Origin: UBA2334 sp964396895
Lineage (GTDB): Bacteria > Pseudomonadota > Gammaproteobacteria > Burkholderiales > Burkholderiaceae_C
Length of the DNA stretch: 64,000 nt
Reading direction: 5' to 3'
Assembly: GCA_964396895.1 (NCBI GenBank)
Contig: CAYNGJ010000004.1
Location: forward strand, 62,001 to 126,000
This document shows positions 16,939-26,608 of this stretch, in pieces; within the stretch, counting starts at the first letter, position 1, and every line of letters begins with the position of its first letter. The notes below the pieces were generated by a model. The model saw nothing but the letters and a program-made list of their open reading frames with translations, did no database searches and was not told the origin of the DNA. A program made the translations under genes and the position numbers.

Positions 16939-17535
16939 ATGAGCGAAGCAAGCGTAGACAACAGCCGCCGCAACTGGCTGATCACAACATGTGCCGCAGG
17001 TGGGGCGGGTGCAGCCGCCGTGGCCGTTCCCTTCGTCAGCTCGTTTGCACCATCCGAGCGTGCCAAGGCAGCGGGTGCCTCTGTGGAGGTCGATATTTCC
17101 GCCATCCCGCCGGGTCAAAAAATCACCGTCGAATGGCGCGGCAAACCGGTTTGGATCCTGCGCCGCACACCCGAGCAATTGGCCGGTCTCGACAAGACGG
17201 ACCCCCAACTGGCGGACCCGAAGTCGGAGCGCAACGCCTACCCCACTCCCGAATACGCCCAAAACCAGCACCGATCCATCAAGCCTGAGTTGTTTGTGGG
17301 CGTGGGCATCTGCACCCACCTCGGCTGCTCGCCCGGCGACAAGTTGGCCGCAGGTCCGCAGCCCTCGTTGCCCGATGATTGGCAAGGCGGTTTCCTGTGT
17401 GCTTGCCATGGCTCCACCTTCGATGTGGCCGGCCGTGTGTTCAAGAACAAGCCTGCGCCCGACAATTTGGAAGTGCCGCCGCACATGTACCTGTCTGACA
17501 CGGTGCTCCTGATTGGCGAAGACAAAAAAGCGTGA
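16939..17535 (+). CDS. petA: Ubiquinol-cytochrome c reductase, Rieske iron-sulfur subunit
   Basis: This is the 198-residue Rieske subunit of the bc1 complex, which passes one electron from ubiquinol to cytochrome c1. A Tat-type N-terminus (SRRNWLITTCAAGGAG) serves as signal and membrane anchor. The 2Fe-2S ligands are in CTHLGC and CACHGS, and the two extra Cys form the stabilising disulfide. It is first in the petABC operon, with petB starting 40 bases later. Confidence 0.96.
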   Translation: MSEASVDNSRRNWLITTCAAGGAGAAAVAVPFVSSFAPSERAKAAGASVEVDISAIPPGQKITVEWRGKPVWILRRTPEQLAGLDKTDPQLADPKSERNAYPTPEYAQNQHRSIKPELFVGVGICTHLGCSPGDKLAAGPQPSLPDDWQGGFLCACHGSTFDVAGRVFKNKPAPDNLEVPPHMYLSDTVLLIGEDKKA

Positions 17536-17575
17536 TCCGAACGATCCCCAAGCACCAAGCGAAATAAGGTTCATC

Positions 17576-18976
17576 ATGGCTGAATTCAAAGAAGTCCCCG
17601 CAGACGCGGCGATGTCCGTCAAGGCGCTGAACTGGGTGGACAACCGGTTCCCGCTTTCCAAACTGTACAAAGAGCACCTCTCCGAGTACTACGCACCCAA
17701 AAACTTCAACTTTTGGTACTTCTTCGGTTCACTGGCGCTGCTGGTGCTGGTGATCCAGATCGTGACCGGCATTTTTCTGGTCATGCACTACAAACCCGAT
17801 GCCGCGCTGGCGTTTGCATCGGTGGAGTACATCATGCGCGACGTGCCATGGGGATGGCTGATCCGCTACATGCATTCCACAGGTGCCTCCGCGTTCTTTG
17901 TGGTGGTTTATCTGCACATGTACCGTGGCCTGATTTACGGCAGCTACCGCAAGCCTCGTGAATTGGTCTGGATTTTTGGCTGCGCCATCTTCTTGGTGCT
18001 GATGGCCGAAGCCTTCATGGGCTACCTGTTGCCGTGGGGTCAAATGAGCTACTGGGGTGCACAGGTGATCGTGAACCTGTTCTCCGCCATTCCCTTCATC
18101 GGCCCAGATCTGGCGCTGTTGATTCGCGGTGACTTTGTGGTGGGTGATGCCACGCTCAACCGGTTCTTCTCTTTCCACGTCATCGCAGTGCCTCTGGTGT
18201 TGTTGGGGCTGGTGGTGGCGCACATCATTGCGCTGCACGAAGTGGGTTCCAACAACCCCGACGGTGTGGAGATCAAGGCGCAGAAAGATGCCAAAGGCAT
18301 TCCGCTGGATGGCATCCCTTTTCACCCCTACTACAGTGTGCATGACCTGTTGGGCGTGTCGGTGTTCCTGATGGCTTTTTCTGCCATCGTGTTCTTCGCG
18401 CCTGAGTTGGGTGGCTACTTCTTGGAGTACAACAACTTCATCCCCGCCGATCCACTGACCACACCGTTGCACATTGCACCGGTCTGGTACTTCACGCCCT
18501 ACTACTCCATGTTGCGTGCGGTGACCACCCAGATGATGTACGTGCTGGTGGCCATTGTGCTGCTGGGCGCGGCGCTGGCCATGATCAAGGCCAAACTGGC
18601 CGCCCCGCTGAAAATGGGCGTGCTGGTGGGTGCCCTGGTGCTGGTGGCACTCATGCTGTCCATCGACGCCAAGTTCTGGGGTGTGGTGGTCATGGGTGGT
18701 GCGGTCATCATCATGTTCTTCCTGCCATGGCTGGACAACAGTGAGGCCAAGTCCATTCGCTACCGTCCAAGCTGGAACAAGTGGCTGTACATGGTGTTTG
18801 TCATCAACTTCTTCATCCTGGGTTACCTGGGGGTGAAGCCACCGAGCCCGGTGGGTGAGTTGGTTTCCCAGGTGGGCACCTTGATTTACTTTGGGTTCTT
18901 CTTGTTGATGCCTTGGTGGAGTCGCATTGGTCAGTGCAAGCCCGTGCCTGCACGTGTGGTTTTTGCTGCGCATTGA
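17576..18976 (+). CDS. petB: Ubiquinol-cytochrome c reductase, cytochrome b subunit
   Basis: This is the 466-residue membrane core of the bc1 complex, with two b hemes and the quinol-oxidising and quinone-reducing sites. Paired heme-ligand His residues are visible in RYMHSTGAS/YLHMYRGL and in FSFHVIAVP/VVAHIIALH. The quinol-site tetrapeptide is PVWY (APVWYFTPYYS) rather than the mitochondrial PEWY, a variant known from beta- and gammaproteobacteria. The ATG at 17576 is preferred; the longer open frame overlaps petA. petC follows after 20 bases. Confidence 0.96.
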   Translation: MAEFKEVPADAAMSVKALNWVDNRFPLSKLYKEHLSEYYAPKNFNFWYFFGSLALLVLVIQIVTGIFLVMHYKPDAALAFASVEYIMRDVPWGWLIRYMHSTGASAFFVVVYLHMYRGLIYGSYRKPRELVWIFGCAIFLVLMAEAFMGYLLPWGQMSYWGAQVIVNLFSAIPFIGPDLALLIRGDFVVGDATLNRFFSFHVIAVPLVLLGLVVAHIIALHEVGSNNPDGVEIKAQKDAKGIPLDGIPFHPYYSVHDLLGVSVFLMAFSAIVFFAPELGGYFLEYNNFIPADPLTTPLHIAPVWYFTPYYSMLRAVTTQMMYVLVAIVLLGAALAMIKAKLAAPLKMGVLVGALVLVALMLSIDAKFWGVVVMGGAVIIMFFLPWLDNSEAKSIRYRPSWNKWLYMVFVINFFILGYLGVKPPSPVGELVSQVGTLIYFGFFLLMPWWSRIGQCKPVPARVVFAAH

Positions 18977-18996
18977 AAGAGTTGTGGAGTAACGCT

Positions 18997-19752
18997 ATGA
19001 AAAGAATCATCACAGCCCTTTCGCTGATCGTCGCCCTGGTGGGTGGGGCACACGCCGCTGGTTCCAGCTTCCCGTTGGACAAAGCACCCAATCGCACCAA
19101 CGACATGGCCGCTTTGCAAAACGGCGCCAAGCTGTTCACCAACTACTGCCTGAGCTGCCACTCGGCGGCCTACATGCGGTACAACCGTTTGCGTGACATC
19201 GGGTTGACTGAAAAGCAGATCAAAGAAAACCTGATGTTCACCACCGATCGGGTGGGGGACACCATGAAGGCGGCCATTGATCCCAAGCAGGCCAAAGAGT
19301 GGTTTGGTGCCAATCCACCTGACCTCACCCTCGTCGCCCGCTCGCGCGCGGGTGCTGGCGGCACCGGGGCGGACTACCTGTACACCTACTTGCGCACCTA
19401 CTACCGTGACGAAGCCAAGCCAACCGGCTGGAACAACATGGCCTTTCCCAATGTGGGCATGCCGCACGTCATGTGGCAGCTGCAAGGCGAGCGCAAGCCG
19501 ATCTTTGAAACCGTGAGCGAGCACGGCCATGAGGTGCACCGGTTGACGGGCTGGGAGCAGGTCACGCCCGGTACGTTGTCGCCCGCACAGTTCGACAACG
19601 CCATGGGTGATCTGGTGGCTTTCATGACCTGGATGTCAGAGCCGGTTCAAAACACCCGTGTGCGCATTGGTGTGTGGGTCCTGCTGTTCCTTGCTTTCTT
19701 CACAGTGATCGCTTGGCGCCTGAACGCCGCTTACTGGAAAGATATCAAGTAA
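18997..19752 (+). CDS. petC: Ubiquinol-cytochrome c reductase, cytochrome c1 subunit
   Basis: This 251-residue subunit has a cleavable signal peptide (about residues 1-20, ending AHA), the covalent heme site CLSCH at 51-55, a methionine-ligand region around NVGMPHVMW, and a C-terminal membrane anchor (VLLFLAFFTVIAW). It receives electrons from the Rieske protein and passes them to soluble or membrane cytochrome c in the periplasm. GGAG precedes the ATG at 18997. A strong terminator follows, closing the petABC operon. Confidence 0.96.
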   Translation: MKRIITALSLIVALVGGAHAAGSSFPLDKAPNRTNDMAALQNGAKLFTNYCLSCHSAAYMRYNRLRDIGLTEKQIKENLMFTTDRVGDTMKAAIDPKQAKEWFGANPPDLTLVARSRAGAGGTGADYLYTYLRTYYRDEAKPTGWNNMAFPNVGMPHVMWQLQGERKPIFETVSEHGHEVHRLTGWEQVTPGTLSPAQFDNAMGDLVAFMTWMSEPVQNTRVRIGVWVLLFLAFFTVIAWRLNAAYWKDIK

Positions 19753-19785
19753 CATGCAACGCTGCCGGGGTCTCTCCGGTCATGC

Positions 19786-19830
19786 AACAGTGGCAAGGGG
19801 GTTGTACCCCCTCTGCCACTGTTTTTTATT
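19786..19830 (+). terminator. Intrinsic terminator after petC
   Basis: A long stem pairs AACAGTGGCAAGGGGGT (19786-19802) with 19806-19823, with a single bulged base and a 3-base loop, followed by a TTTTTTATT run. Confidence 0.9.
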
Positions 19831-19845
19831 GAGGGTTTCATTGTC

Positions 19846-20457
19846 ATGATGGTTTTGTACTCGGGCACCACCTGCCCCTTTTCCCACCGCTGCCGTTTCG
19901 TGTTGTTTGAAAAAGGCATGGATTTTGAAATCCGGGATGTTGACTTGTTCAACAAGCCGGAAGACATTGCAGTCATGAACCCTTATGGGCAGGTTCCCAT
20001 TCTGGTTGAGCGCGACCTGATTCTGTATGAGTCCAACATCATCAACGAGTACATCGACGAGCGTTTTCCGCATCCGCAGCTGATGCCGGGGGATCCAGTG
20101 GACCGTGCCCGGGTGAGGCTTTTCCTGCTCAATTTTGAGAAGGAATTATTTGCTCATGTGGCCATTCTGGAGTCCAAGACCGGGAAGTCCAACGAAAAGG
20201 CCTTGGAGAAGGCGCGTTCGTATATCCGCGATCGCCTGACCCAACTGGCTCCTGTTTTCCTGAAGAACAAGTTCATGCTGGGGGACAGCTTCTCCATGCT
20301 GGACGTGGCGATTGCGCCACTGTTGTGGCGCCTGGATTTCTATGGCATCGAGCTGAGCAAAAACGCTGCACCTCTGTTGAAATACGCAGAGCGCATTTTT
20401 TCTCGCCCGGCCTATATCGAGGCATTGACCCCTTCAGAAAAAGTCATGCGCAAGTGA
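19846..20457 (+). CDS. sspA: Stringent starvation protein A
   Basis: This 203-residue glutathione-S-transferase-fold protein binds RNA polymerase and modifies transcription under stress in enterobacteria and other proteobacteria. The thioredoxin-like N-terminal half (LYSGTTCPFSHRCR, NPYGQVPILVERDLILYESNIINEYID) and the helical C-terminal half with LGDSFSMLDVAIAPLLWRL match the family. It sits between petC and sspB, the usual betaproteobacterial order, 22 bases before sspB. Confidence 0.94.
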   Translation: MMVLYSGTTCPFSHRCRFVLFEKGMDFEIRDVDLFNKPEDIAVMNPYGQVPILVERDLILYESNIINEYIDERFPHPQLMPGDPVDRARVRLFLLNFEKELFAHVAILESKTGKSNEKALEKARSYIRDRLTQLAPVFLKNKFMLGDSFSMLDVAIAPLLWRLDFYGIELSKNAAPLLKYAERIFSRPAYIEALTPSEKVMRK

Positions 20458-20479
20458 CTTTTGGCCAACTACTGCTGCA

Positions 20480-20989
20480 ATGACCGCTTTGCCTTCCACC
20501 CGCCCATACCTGATCCGTGCACTGCACGAGTGGTGCATGGACAATGGCTTCACGCCCTATTTGGCTGTGGCAGTCGATGAAGGTGTGCGTGTGCCAATGG
20601 CCCATGTGGTAAATGGTGAAATTGTGCTGAACGTCAGCACCGAGGCCACCGGTGCATTGGTTCTGGGCAATGAATTCATTGAATTCAAAGCCCGTTTTGG
20701 GGGTGTCCCTCAAGACATCAGCGTACCGGTGAACCGTGTCCTGGCCATTTATGCCCGGGAGAATGGACAAGGCATGGCGTTTCCGGTCGAGTTTTCCGAG
20801 GCCGATGGAAGAGCAGCGGCGCCAAAGCTGGGGGGTGCAAATGGTGATGCTCGGCCGCATTTGCCAGGGCTTGCGCTGGTGGATGCCAGCGAGGGGGTTG
20901 CGGAAGATCCGAACGGTTCGCCCAGCCCTCCACCGAAATCGGTTGGAAAAAATGGCAAATCCAAGCCTGTTCTGAAGCGCATCAAATAG
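20480..20989 (+). CDS. sspB: ClpXP adaptor SspB
   Basis: SspB delivers ssrA-tagged proteins from stalled ribosomes to the ClpXP protease. The conserved N-terminal domain (RPYLIRALHEWCMDNGFTPYLAV, residues 8-30; IVLNVS; ISVPVNRVLAIYARENGQGM) is complete. It is followed by a flexible, low-complexity tail of about 60 residues with a basic end (VLKRIK), which in E. coli SspB is where ClpX binds. It is probably co-transcribed with sspA. Confidence 0.93.
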   Translation: MTALPSTRPYLIRALHEWCMDNGFTPYLAVAVDEGVRVPMAHVVNGEIVLNVSTEATGALVLGNEFIEFKARFGGVPQDISVPVNRVLAIYARENGQGMAFPVEFSEADGRAAAPKLGGANGDARPHLPGLALVDASEGVAEDPNGSPSPPPKSVGKNGKSKPVLKRIK

Positions 20990-20996
20990 CTTGGGT

Positions 20997-21002
20997 TAGA
21001 AT
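20997..21002 (+). promoter_or_regulatory. -10 element of the tRNA-Thr gene
   Basis: TAGAAT lies 10 bases before the mature tRNA 5' end. No convincing -35 is visible. Confidence 0.45.
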
Positions 21003-21012
21003 ACAAGACCTC

Positions 21013-21088
<76 letters not shown>

Positions 21089-21129
21089 AAAATTTCACGT
21101 GAAAGCGGATGCATCAGGCGTTCACTGTG

Positions 21130-21444
21130 TCAAGCTTTTGCAACCTTGATCCGCACCGTCACTTGGCTGCAGTGTGTATTGCGAAGGTGCTGCTCAATGT
21201 CCGGAAGCAAGTGGCGCAGTTTGCTCGCCACGGTCGGACTGCTCACCACCACACACCAGCTTTCATCATCCAGCGGCCCCGCTTTGACGGCGGAGCGCAG
21301 CCCTTGGGGGATCAGGTGTTGAATGTCCTTCAGAAATTGACTGGATTGGGCAATCAGCGCCCCCAGTTTGACGAGAACTGGTGATTCAGAGGCGGCGTCT
21401 CTGAGTGTTTTGGCTGCTGTGCTGGATGTGGGCCGGGTGGGCAT
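21130..21444 (-). CDS. DciA-like (DUF721) protein
   Basis: The 104-residue protein has the short DUF721 core (LIPQGLRSAVKAGPLDDESWCVVVSSPTVASKLRHLLPDIEQ). DUF721 proteins of the DciA type load the replicative helicase DnaB in bacteria that lack DnaC. A location next to secA is shared with Pseudomonas DciA, which supports the call. The start at 21444 gives a normal short form. It is divergent from the M23 peptidase gene with only 21 bases between the two start codons, so the promoters must overlap or lie inside the opposing genes. Confidence 0.75.
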   Translation of the reverse strand: MPTRPTSSTAAKTLRDAASESPVLVKLGALIAQSSQFLKDIQHLIPQGLRSAVKAGPLDDESWCVVVSSPTVASKLRHLLPDIEQHLRNTHCSQVTVRIKVAKA

Positions 21445-21465
21445 GTGAGTGAGGCAGGAGAATCG

Positions 21466-22434
21466 ATGCACTTGATTATCACGGACCCTTGGCTTGCTCG
21501 ACAGCGCCCCATACACCTGACGGGCACACAGATCGTTGGGGTGGCGCTGGCGTTGGGTGCCGCACTCCTCCTGATGGCAGTGCTGGTCTATCACTCTGTT
21601 TTCATTTATGGCGCTCGCCAGGGCTGGCCCGTGGTGACACCACTGGTGCAGATGATTGCCAGCAAAGAGCGCTTGAACCAAGAGCGCTACCTCAAAGAAA
21701 ACTTGGATGTCATGGCGCGCAAGTTGGGAGAACTGCAGGCCAAGTTGGTGCAGTTGGATTCGTTGGGCGAGCGTGTGGCCTCCCTGGCGGGTGTTTCCAC
21801 GGGTGAGATGAAGTCTGCCAGCGGTGCGGGCGGGCCGCTGGTGTTTTCGCAGCAACTGTCCTTGGATGCCGTGCGGCAGTCTATGGATGTCATGGATGCC
21901 TATGCGCTGGGTCAGTCAGATAGGCTGGAATTCGTCGAGTCGCGCCTTTTTGCGGAAAAAATGCGCAAGTACATGTTGCCAACCGCGGAGCCTGTCCCAG
22001 GGGTGCTCACTGGTTCAGGGTTCGGTTGGCGAATTGACCCGTTGACGGGCCACAGGGCACTGCACACCGGCTTGGATTTTCCGGCGGATGTGGGAACCCC
22101 CATTCTGGCCGCCGCAGGGGGGGTGGTCGTGACGCATGAGCTGCATCCGGCTTACGGCAACATGCTGGAAATTGACCATGGTAACGAATTGGTCACGCGG
22201 TACGCCCACGCCTCCCGAATGCTGGTCAAAAAAGGGGATATTGTAAAAAAAGGCCAACCCGTGGCGGAGGTGGGGTCCACGGGTCGATCGACGGGGGCGC
22301 ACTTGCACTTTGAGGTGTGGTTGGCTGGCGTGGCGCAGAATCCGCAAACATTTCTGAACGCGGGCCAAGGCAAGCCGCCGCAGCGCCAAATGGCCCAGTC
22401 CACAACCAAGGGCGTTGCGTCTGTCAAGCCATGA
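21466..22434 (+). CDS. M23-family peptidase (LytM/NlpD-like)
   Basis: The 322-residue protein has one N-terminal membrane segment (about residues 25-45), a helical middle and a C-terminal lysostaphin-type M23 domain. The zinc ligands appear in GHRALHTGLDFP and GAHLHFEVW. Such proteins cut peptidoglycan cross-links in the periplasm or, when inactive, regulate amidases. The ATG at 21466 follows AGGAGA and is preferred over an upstream GTG. It lies directly upstream of secA. Confidence 0.87.
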   Translation: MHLIITDPWLARQRPIHLTGTQIVGVALALGAALLLMAVLVYHSVFIYGARQGWPVVTPLVQMIASKERLNQERYLKENLDVMARKLGELQAKLVQLDSLGERVASLAGVSTGEMKSASGAGGPLVFSQQLSLDAVRQSMDVMDAYALGQSDRLEFVESRLFAEKMRKYMLPTAEPVPGVLTGSGFGWRIDPLTGHRALHTGLDFPADVGTPILAAAGGVVVTHELHPAYGNMLEIDHGNELVTRYAHASRMLVKKGDIVKKGQPVAEVGSTGRSTGAHLHFEVWLAGVAQNPQTFLNAGQGKPPQRQMAQSTTKGVASVKP

Positions 22435-22589
22435 GGCTGGCATGGGACTCAGGGCGGGGGTTTAAAATCCCGAGTTGACCTCCAATTACGGACTGCCCCG
22501 AGGCTGGCCCACTGGCCAGTCGATCTACACCAGAAAGACACGCGGCACTGCCTGGCTTGAACCAAGGCCAGACCGTGCGCACCAAGCTC

Positions 22590-25352
22590 ATGGCCACCAA
22601 TTTCCTCACCAAAATTTTCGGCAGTCGCAACGACCGGCTCTTGAAGACGTACCGCAAGACAGTGGCCCAGATCAATGCATTGGAGCCAAAGTTTGAACAG
22701 CTGTCCGACGACGAGCTGAAGCAAAAAACGCAGGAATTCAAACAACGCATTTCGGATGGTCAGGGCTTGGACGCCCTGTTACCCGAGGCATTCGCGGTGG
22801 TCAGAGAGGCGAGCAAGCGCGTCATGAAAATGCGCCACTTTGATGTGCAGATGGTAGGGGGGCTGGCACTGCACCACGGCAAGGTGGCGGAGATGCGAAC
22901 CGGCGAGGGCAAAACGCTGACCGCCACGCTGCCCGTGTACCTGAACGCCTTGACAGGACGGGGTGTGCACGTGGTCACGGTCAACGACTACTTGGCCAGT
23001 CGAGACGCCGAGTGGATGGGGCGCCTGTACGGTTTTCTGGGTTTGACGGTGGGTATGAATTTGCCCCAAATCAGCCGCGAAGAAAAGCAAGCGGCCTACC
23101 ATTCGGACATCACCTACGGCACCAATAACGAGTTCGGTTTTGACTACCTGCGCGACAACATGGTGTACGAGGCCACCGACCGGGTGCAGCGAAAGCTGAA
23201 CTACGCGATTGTGGACGAGGTTGACTCCATCCTGATTGACGAAGCGCGTACGCCGCTCATCATCAGCGGGCAGGCAGAGGACCACACGGCCGTCTATCTG
23301 GCCATCAACCAGATTGCGCCAACGCTCACCCGTCAAGAAGGTGAGGCCGACCCGCGCACCGGTGAGGGGGTCACCAAGCCCGGCGATTTCACGCTGGACG
23401 AGAAATCGCACCAAATCTTTCTGACCGAGCAAGGCCACGAGTCCGCGGAACGGCTGTTGGCTTCTGCAGGACTGTTGCCTGAGGGGGCGTCGCTGTACGA
23501 CCCCGCCAATATTTCGTTGATGCACCACCTCAACGCTGCGCTCAGGGCGCACCACGTGTACCACCGGGACCAGCACTACGTGGTGCAGGGCGGTGAAGTC
23601 ATCATCGTGGACGAATTCACCGGTCGCCTGATGAGTGGGCGGCGCTGGAGTGATGGCCTTCACCAAGCCGTAGAGGCCAAAGAGGGTATGCAGATTCAGG
23701 CCGAGAACCAGACCATGGCCTCGATCACATTTCAGAACTATTTCCGGCTGTACACCAAGCTCTCGGGCATGACCGGCACGGCAGACACCGAGGCCTACGA
23801 GTTCCAGGAAATTTATGGCCTGGAAACGGTGGTCATTCCCCCCAACCGCCCGAGTGGCCGGGACGATCAATTGGACCGTGTGTACAAAACCACGGCAGAA
23901 AAATACACCGCCGCCATTGCCGACATTCGGGAATGCCATGAGCGTGGGCAACCGGTGCTGGTCGGCACCTCGTCCATCGAAAACTCAGAGATCATTGCCA
24001 ACCTGCTGGAAAAGGCCCAATTGCCGCACCAGGTGCTCAACGCCAAGCAGCACGCGCGTGAGGCGGACATCATCATCCAGGCGGGGCGTCCGAAGATGAT
24101 CACCATTGCCACCAACATGGCTGGCCGTGGCACGGACATCATGCTGGGTGGCAACTTGGAAAAGATGCTGAAATCTGTCGAAGCGGATACCGCATTGGAT
24201 GAGGCTGCCAAAGCCCAGCGCGCACAGGCGGTGCGTGAGCAGTGGACACAAGACCACGAATTGGTGAAGTCGCTGGGGGGCTTGCGCATCATCGCGACCG
24301 AGCGCCACGAGTCACGCCGGATTGACAACCAGTTGCGCGGACGTTCAGGTCGCCAGGGGGATCCGGGATCGTCCCGCTTTTACCTGAGTTTGGACGACTC
24401 ACTGATGCGGATTTTTGCCGGTGACAAGGTCCGGGCAATCATGGACAGGCTGAAAATGCCCGAGGGCGAGGCCATTGAGGCTGGCATCGTGACGCGCAGC
24501 ATTGAATCCGCGCAGCGCAAGGTGGAGGCCCGCAACTTTGACATTCGCAAGCAGTTGTTGGAATACGACGATGTGTCCAACGACCAGCGCAAGGTGATCT
24601 ATCAGCAGCGCAATGACATTCTCGATGCCACAGAATTGCAGTCCCAGATCCATTCGCTGCGCGAAGGGTGTTTCACCGATTTGGTTCGGCAGTTTGTGCC
24701 CGTCGAGAGCGTGGAAGAGCAATGGGACTTGGCTGGGCTGGAGCGTGTGTTGCACGACGAATGGGCCGTGGCGGTGCCATTGCAGGGTTTGCTGGATTCG
24801 GCCGATACCCTGACCGATGAAGACATCGTGGCCCGCGTGCTGGATGCCGCACACAGTGCTTTTGACGCCAAGCTGCAACTGGTGGGTGAAGCCAACTTCT
24901 TGCCTTTTGAGCGCATGGTGCTGCTGCAGAGCATAGACACCCACTGGCGCGAGCACCTCAGCTCTTTGGATTACCTGCGCCAAGGCATTCACTTGCGCGG
25001 CTATGCCCAGAAGCAACCCAAGCAAGAATACAAGCGGGAAGCCTTTGAACTTTTTGGACAGTTGCTGGATGGTGTGAAGAACGAAGTCACCCGCGTGCTC
25101 ATGACCGTGCGTGTGGAGTCTGGTGACCAGCTCAACGACGCTGCGCAACAGATCGAGGCGCAGGCCGAGAACATTTCGAACGTCACCTACACCGCCCCCA
25201 CCGAAACCGGTGAGGTGGAAACGGTGGTGGATGCGAACACCCGCACCCCCCAATCACCCGCGCAGGCCAGCATGCCGCGCGTGGGCCGCAATGATCCCTG
25301 CCCGTGTGGCAGCGGCCAGAAATTCAAACATTGCCACGGCAAACTCGCCTGA
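22590..25352 (+). CDS. secA: Preprotein translocase ATPase SecA
   Basis: SecA drives export of unfolded proteins through SecYEG. The 920 residues contain Walker A MRTGEGKTLT (about residues 100-110), the DEAD-like VDEVDSILIDEARTPL, the crosslinking region with FQNYFRLY, the second nucleotide-binding fold with NMAGRGTDI, and the C-terminal zinc finger CPCGSGQKFKHCHG, which binds SecB and ribosomes. The ATG at 22590 gives the typical start MATNFLTKIFG; an in-frame TTG at 22557 is the only longer alternative. The 155-base upstream gap shows no SecM-like reading frame. Confidence 0.97.
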   Translation: MATNFLTKIFGSRNDRLLKTYRKTVAQINALEPKFEQLSDDELKQKTQEFKQRISDGQGLDALLPEAFAVVREASKRVMKMRHFDVQMVGGLALHHGKVAEMRTGEGKTLTATLPVYLNALTGRGVHVVTVNDYLASRDAEWMGRLYGFLGLTVGMNLPQISREEKQAAYHSDITYGTNNEFGFDYLRDNMVYEATDRVQRKLNYAIVDEVDSILIDEARTPLIISGQAEDHTAVYLAINQIAPTLTRQEGEADPRTGEGVTKPGDFTLDEKSHQIFLTEQGHESAERLLASAGLLPEGASLYDPANISLMHHLNAALRAHHVYHRDQHYVVQGGEVIIVDEFTGRLMSGRRWSDGLHQAVEAKEGMQIQAENQTMASITFQNYFRLYTKLSGMTGTADTEAYEFQEIYGLETVVIPPNRPSGRDDQLDRVYKTTAEKYTAAIADIRECHERGQPVLVGTSSIENSEIIANLLEKAQLPHQVLNAKQHAREADIIIQAGRPKMITIATNMAGRGTDIMLGGNLEKMLKSVEADTALDEAAKAQRAQAVREQWTQDHELVKSLGGLRIIATERHESRRIDNQLRGRSGRQGDPGSSRFYLSLDDSLMRIFAGDKVRAIMDRLKMPEGEAIEAGIVTRSIESAQRKVEARNFDIRKQLLEYDDVSNDQRKVIYQQRNDILDATELQSQIHSLREGCFTDLVRQFVPVESVEEQWDLAGLERVLHDEWAVAVPLQGLLDSADTLTDEDIVARVLDAAHSAFDAKLQLVGEANFLPFERMVLLQSIDTHWREHLSSLDYLRQGIHLRGYAQKQPKQEYKREAFELFGQLLDGVKNEVTRVLMTVRVESGDQLNDAAQQIEAQAENISNVTYTAPTETGEVETVVDANTRTPQSPAQASMPRVGRNDPCPCGSGQKFKHCHGKLA

Positions 25353-25372
25353 TCTTCCTTTCCTGTCTTCCC

Positions 25373-26608
25373 ATGCCTGTCAATTTGCCCATTCCCATTT
25401 CCGACGCATTGGCCCCCGTAAAAGGCTTGCGCCTGGGGGTTGCCGAAGCCGGGGTCCGAAAAGCCAACCGCAAAGACGTGTGTGTGTTGCTGTTGGAGCC
25501 CGGCGCTACCTTGGGTGCCGTGTTCACACAGAACCGTTTTTGTGCCGCCCCTGTGCAGGTGTGCCGCGAACACATGGCGGTTGGCGCCGCCGCAGGCGCG
25601 CGTGCCCTGGTCATCAACACGGGCAATGCCAACGCGGGCACGGGCCAGGAGGGTTTGCTGCGTGCCCGAGCTGTGTGCGCCGCATTGGCCGCTCAGCTGG
25701 GCGTTTCGGCCGAGCAGGTACTGCCGTTTTCCACGGGCGTGATCATGGAGCAACTGCCCGCCGAGCGGGTGATCGCGGGCTTGCCGCCTGCGGTGGCCGG
25801 GGCGCGTGCCGATGGTTGGCTGGATGCGGCCACCGCCATCATGACCACAGACACCCAGCCCAAGGCCGTCAGCCGCCAGCTGGTGTTGGGTGGAAAAACC
25901 GTGACCGTCACTGGCATCGCCAAAGGCGCTGGCATGATTCGGCCCAACATGGCCACCATGCTGGGTTTTGTGGCCACAGACGCCTGCATGGCCCCTGAGC
26001 TGGTTCAGCCCATGTGCCATGAGTTGGCCGAGCAGTCATTCAACCGCGTGACGGTGGATGGTGACACCTCGACCAACGACTCTTTTGTGTTGCTGGCCAC
26101 CCAGCAGGCGGGCAACCCCACCATTTCTGCTTGGGACACCCCGGACGGCATGGTGCTGAAGGCCGCCTTGTTGGCGGTGGCTCAGCACTTGGCGCACGCC
26201 ATGGTGAGGGATGGCGAGGGTGCCACCAAGTTCATCACCGTGCGGGTGGAGGGTGGTCGCACCCCGGAAGAATGCCTGAAGGTGGCCTACGCCATTGCAC
26301 ATTCGCCCTTGGTCAAGACGGCCTTTTTTGCCAGCGACCCCAACCTTGGGCGCATCCTGGCCGCCGTGGGTTACGCGGGTATTGCGGACTTGGACCAATC
26401 CCTGATTGATCTGCACCTGGATGACGTCCATGTGGCCACGCGGGGTGGTCGCCACCCCGACTACCAGGAGGCCCAAGGCGTCCAGGTCATGGCCCAATCC
26501 GAGATCACGGTCAAAGTGGGCCTGGGCCGTGGCACCTGCGCCGACACGGTGTGGACCTGCGACTTCAGCCACGACTACGTGACCATCAACGCCGATTATC
26601 GGTCATGA
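25373..26608 (+). CDS. argJ: Bifunctional ornithine acetyltransferase / N-acetylglutamate synthase
   Basis: ArgJ recycles the acetyl group in arginine synthesis and can also make N-acetylglutamate. The proenzyme of 411 residues carries the self-cleavage motif GMIRPNMATML, with Thr of MAT becoming the N-terminal nucleophile of the beta chain. Other conserved parts are VINTGNANAGTG and DGDTSTNDSF. It starts 20 bases after secA and overlaps the next gene by four bases (ATGA), so the genes are probably one transcript. Confidence 0.95.
   Translation: MPVNLPIPISDALAPVKGLRLGVAEAGVRKANRKDVCVLLLEPGATLGAVFTQNRFCAAPVQVCREHMAVGAAAGARALVINTGNANAGTGQEGLLRARAVCAALAAQLGVSAEQVLPFSTGVIMEQLPAERVIAGLPPAVAGARADGWLDAATAIMTTDTQPKAVSRQLVLGGKTVTVTGIAKGAGMIRPNMATMLGFVATDACMAPELVQPMCHELAEQSFNRVTVDGDTSTNDSFVLLATQQAGNPTISAWDTPDGMVLKAALLAVAQHLAHAMVRDGEGATKFITVRVEGGRTPEECLKVAYAIAHSPLVKTAFFASDPNLGRILAAVGYAGIADLDQSLIDLHLDDVHVATRGGRHPDYQEAQGVQVMAQSEITVKVGLGRGTCADTVWTCDFSHDYVTINADYRS

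Noticed and set aside
21093..21104. TTTCACGTGAAA, a perfect 12-base palindrome just after tRNA-Thr
   Set aside because: Too short and without a T-run to call a terminator; no regulator link is visible, so it is left unannotated.
22435..22589. SecM-like arrest peptide upstream of secA
   Set aside because: No small open frame with an arrest-type end and signal peptide is present; the gap only has a possible TAAAAT -10 element near 22463.
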